From contig JAQXTR010000027.1 in NCBI GenBank assembly GCA_029219585.1, positions 1-64,000 of the forward strand: 64,000 nt of DNA, written 5' to 3'. Shown in pieces: positions 62,054-64,000 of this stretch (within the stretch, counting starts at the first letter, position 1; every line of letters starts with the position of its first letter). The position numbers and the translations under genes were made by a program. Source of the stretch: Clostridiales bacterium (GTDB lineage: Bacteria; Bacillota; Clostridia; UBA1381). Under the pieces are notes generated by a model. It saw only the letters and a list, made by a program, of their open reading frames with translations, was not told where the DNA came from and searched no databases.

Positions 62054-63130
62054 ATGAAAAAAATATTTTTTTATACTGCTGTAATATTGACGATAGTACT
62101 TATACTTCTGCGCGCAGATTCCGTTATACGATATGCAAAGGATGCTATGGAAATGTGCTACTCGCTTATAATACCTACATTATTTCCATTCTTTGTATGC
62201 TCCGGACTGCTTATATATTCCGGCTTCGGATCGGTTCTTGCCCGCGCTGCGCAAAAGATTATGCTTCCCATCTTCAATGTTGCCCCCTCCGGCGCGGCCG
62301 CATTTGTGCTTGGGATAATCAGCGGTTTCCCCCTCGGCGCCGTTACGGCATGCCAGCTCTATCGGTGCGGAAGTCTGTCCAAATCAGAATCTGAACGGCT
62401 TCTTGCCTTCTGCAACAATTCCGGTCCACTCTTTATAATCGGCTCGGTAGGAACAGCGATTTACGCAAAGCCGTCATACGGAGTAATACTCTATGTTATT
62501 CATATAGTATCCTCCTTAACAGTCGGGATTGTGTTTCGCTTTTACGGCCGCAGCAGACATAATTCTCCCTCAATGCGGCTTGACACCGCCGAAATGCCGC
62601 TCGGAGAGGTGTTCTCCACAGCACTTTCGGGCGCATCACGGAATATATTGACAGTATGCTTTTCCATAATATTTTTCTCCGCAATCTCCCGCGCGCTGCT
62701 CGATCTGCTGCCGCTTCCACCCCTGATGTATTCTCTCGCAGCGGGGATATGCGAATTTTCAACCGGTACTCTGCGGATTTCCGTACTTGACATAAGCATG
62801 TATGAAAAACTCATTATGACATCCTTCATTGTCGGTTTTTCCGGCATAAGCGTACATCTTCAGGTAATGGCGGTAACTGCCGGCTCAGGCTTAAGCCTTA
62901 AGCCTTATATTCTGGGTAAGCTGCTCCACAGCATAATTGCAGCAGTAATAACTGCCGCAATACTGTACGTATTTCCGGTTTCGGCATATGTATTCTCCGA
63001 CAAGGCGAGTGTCCTCTCCCTCTCCTGTACTGTTATACCTCTCATGCTTGCGTCAAGCGCCGCTGTAATATTTATACTGTGGTGCTGCTGCCGTATTAAC
63101 TCAAAATACAACAATAATACTTCATATTGA
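62054..63130 (+). CDS. ylbJ: Sporulation integral membrane protein YlbJ
   Basis: The 358-residue protein has about 8-9 hydrophobic segments with two Gate/nucleoside-transporter-type motifs: PTLFPFFVCSGLL and GIISGFPLGAVTACQLY. A second GFSGISVHLQVMAV follows. It is required for spore-cortex formation in Bacillus. The ATG has TGGGGTGA upstream. It is divergent from yqfC, so both strands carry sporulation genes here. Confidence 0.93.
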   Translation: MKKIFFYTAVILTIVLILLRADSVIRYAKDAMEMCYSLIIPTLFPFFVCSGLLIYSGFGSVLARAAQKIMLPIFNVAPSGAAAFVLGIISGFPLGAVTACQLYRCGSLSKSESERLLAFCNNSGPLFIIGSVGTAIYAKPSYGVILYVIHIVSSLTVGIVFRFYGRSRHNSPSMRLDTAEMPLGEVFSTALSGASRNILTVCFSIIFFSAISRALLDLLPLPPLMYSLAAGICEFSTGTLRISVLDISMYEKLIMTSFIVGFSGISVHLQVMAVTAGSGLSLKPYILGKLLHSIIAAVITAAILYVFPVSAYVFSDKASVLSLSCTVIPLMLASSAAVIFILWCCCRINSKYNNNTSY

Positions 63131-63167
63131 ACAAACCCAAAAAGTAATACTGCTATAATACAAATAA

Positions 63168-63203
63168 CAGACCTGCAGTTGACGGCCTGCTGCAAGTCTG
63201 TTA
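63168..63203. terminator. Hairpin after ylbJ
   Basis: AATAACAGAC (63165-63174 region) pairs with GTCTGTTATT downstream around an inner CTGCAG-type stem. The stem is strong but neither strand has a good T tract, so its terminator role is uncertain. The 63131-63253 stretch holds only this hairpin. Confidence 0.45.
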
Positions 63204-63253
63204 TTCACTTCTTTAACCGCGTTCAGTGATTCTTAAGTGTATTGACTTTCTTT

Positions 63254-63637
63254 TTATAAATAACCATTAAGCAACGCTCCCGTAATCATGGCGATAGTGG
63301 AATAAAGTGATAGTCCTGTTGCTTGCAGGAGCTTTTCAAATACAGCAAAAAACACATTGCCCATTGATATTATACAGCAAACCTTGAGATAGCTCACAGC
63401 CATATTAAATATAACGGGATTACTCGTCTGAGAGGCGATATACGACTTTACGCCGAATAATCCAAACAGCAGGATCAACACATAAATTACTATTCCCATA
63501 AAAATCGAATTTCCGCAGGTGTAATTCGCCTTTGTTTTGTTACCCATACCAAGACTTCTTGACAGTAATGCGTTAGCTCCCACGCCTGTTCCGATACCAA
63601 CCGCAATCATAAGCACTTGTATCGGAAATGCAAGCGG
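63254..63637 (-). pseudogene. MATE-family efflux fragment, truncated at both ends
   Basis: The open frame reads [34 protein letters not shown] and later [14 protein letters not shown] and GALLN, which is the MATE N-half region (around TM2 to TM5). Upstream it meets an in-frame TAA at 63638 inside the repeat element. Downstream it stops after GALLNGYL, where the family would continue NIILDP. So it lacks the N terminus and about the last 60 percent. It is an insertion and deletion remnant of a multidrug efflux gene. Confidence 0.75.
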
Positions 63638-63693
63638 TTAAGGCCTCTTTTGACTAAGTTTTTGACTATAGAAAACTTAGTCAAAAGCATATA
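63627..63693. repeat. Inverted-repeat element, copy 2
   Basis: Inverse orientation to copy 1. Arms CTTTTGACTAAGTT (63647-63660) and its complement (63674-63687) are perfect, with a 13-nt spacer containing TTGACTATAGA. Flanks match copy 1: GCTTGCATT on one side, TATATGC on the other. It breaks the MATE reading frame at 63638. It lacks the second hairpin seen at copy 1. Confidence 0.75.
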
Positions 63694-63720
63694 TCAAGGG
63701 AGCTGCCATAACCTAATCGT

Positions 63721-63758
63721 AAAAAAAGCGTAAATCCGAAATTAATCCGGACTTACGC
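63721..63758 (-). terminator. Terminator of small RNA candidate
   Basis: Minus strand stem GCGTAAGTCCG/CGGATTTACGC (63748-63758 with 63728-63738, one G-U pair) followed by seven T residues. A near-ideal intrinsic terminator. Confidence 0.85.
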
Positions 63759-63836
63759 TCTGAACGGCACTTGTTTTTGTATTACCAAAACATGCCTGCA
63801 ATTTGTTGTACAAATCGTTCTTTTCGCTACTCGATT
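63721..63836 (-). ncRNA. Candidate small RNA or orphan leader
   Basis: A consensus promoter at 63843-63871 and the strong terminator at 63721-63758 bound a ~115-nt leftward transcript. It has no convincing ORF. It may be a free-standing small RNA, or the leader and attenuator of a MATE gene whose start was lost to the repeat insertion just downstream (the fragment is in the same orientation). No known riboswitch class is recognised. Confidence 0.5.
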
Positions 63837-63842
63837 GATGTT

Positions 63843-63871
63843 ATTATAACACATCTTTAAAGAAATTTCAA
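63843..63871 (-). promoter_or_regulatory. Promoter of small RNA candidate
   Basis: Minus strand: -35 TTGAAA at 63866-63871, 17-nt spacer, -10 TATAAT at 63843-63848. The 63872-64000 stretch holds nothing else I can support, apart from an 17-codon minus frame that runs off the edge. Confidence 0.8.
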
Positions 63872-64000
63872 GCAATTTTTTATACAGAAATTTGTCTGTA
63901 CACCTCAATGTTTTTTCAAAAAAACAAATTTAAAGCTGCTTTGCTTCAATATTCCTGCACAATTATACCATTCTTATTGTCTTTATTACCTGCGGCACGA

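Noticed and set aside
63946-63999. 17-codon minus-strand frame ending in TGA at the window edge
   Set aside because: It could be the C terminus of a gene beyond the window, but it is too short to support.
1-64000. CRISPR arrays, rRNA or tRNA genes, insertion-sequence transposases
   Set aside because: No regularly spaced direct repeats, no tRNA consensus (GTTCGAATCC-type) in the intergenic regions, and no transposase-like protein were seen.

Overview
The window looks like a chromosomal segment of an anaerobic, spore-forming member of the Clostridia, probably a gut Oscillospirales/Ruminococcaceae-type bacterium (the lineage is inferred from gene content). Supporting signs are the sporulation genes yqfC, yqfD and ylbJ, a superoxide reductase, a six-subunit energy-converting (Ech) [NiFe] hydrogenase, RNase J, Mini-RNase III, HPr kinase, a TRAP homologue, and many strong sigma-A-type promoters (TTGNNN, about 17 nt, TATAAT). 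I see no rRNA, tRNA, CRISPR array, prophage or intact transposase.

Layout. 1-2.5 kb: superoxide reductase, cut by the window edge and apparently carrying an extra C-terminal Cys motif; a promoter-RNA-terminator unit with a long imperfect hairpin; two secreted proteins flanking a SLOG/YspA-like protein. 2.5-9.9 kb: leftward operon echABCDEF-hypF with one clear promoter. 10-15.5 kb: CapA-like protein, then cysS, mrnC (Mini-III), split transketolase and a lipoprotein. 15.6-20 kb: DtxR-type regulator; parvulin foldase, exonuclease III, secreted nuclease and a small conserved protein. 20-22 kb: DUF4250-like and CYTH proteins facing RNase J. 22.5-37 kb: a long leftward block hprK-PHP-murB-rapZ-yvcK-whiA-dnaE, then mtrB(TRAP)-small protein-pfkA-pyk-thioesterase-DHHW protein, linking carbon-flux control, wall precursor synthesis, replication and lower glycolysis. 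37-42 kb: rpmB, murA, walJ-like, rlmH, L,D-transpeptidase, and a decayed SecD-like fragment. 42-48 kb: purine permease, DUF975-like zinc-ribbon protein, purCBA. 48-55 kb: YifB, an amino acid ABC importer, rsmA and a pseudouridine synthase. 55-56 kb: LexA/CI-like regulator and a MITE-like palindrome. 56-62 kb: leftward operon yqfC-yqfD-phoH-ybeY-era-recO-dagK-small export protein. 62-64 kb: ylbJ, a MATE gene fragment broken by a repeat, and a candidate small RNA.

How the parts fit. Ech would couple ferredoxin oxidation to H2 evolution and ion pumping, with HypF helping build its CN ligands. Glycolysis (pfkA, pyk) and the pentose-phosphate route (transketolase) feed that metabolism. Superoxide reductase fits anaerobic oxygen defence. 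Four surface proteins in the window share the copper-amine-oxidase-like 'stalk' repeat joined to different effector domains.

Most unusual items: the hairpin RNA unit at 614-806; a two-copy inverted-repeat element (19.6 kb and 63.6 kb), one copy bordering a broken MATE gene; a MITE-like palindrome at 55.7 kb; a TRAP homologue with changed RNA-contact positions; a DHHW protein fused to stalk repeats; an EchF with an Ala/Lys tail; and a promoter-terminator small-RNA candidate at 63.7-63.84 kb. No wholly new multi-gene system is proven here. All calls come from reading the sequence, without database searches.
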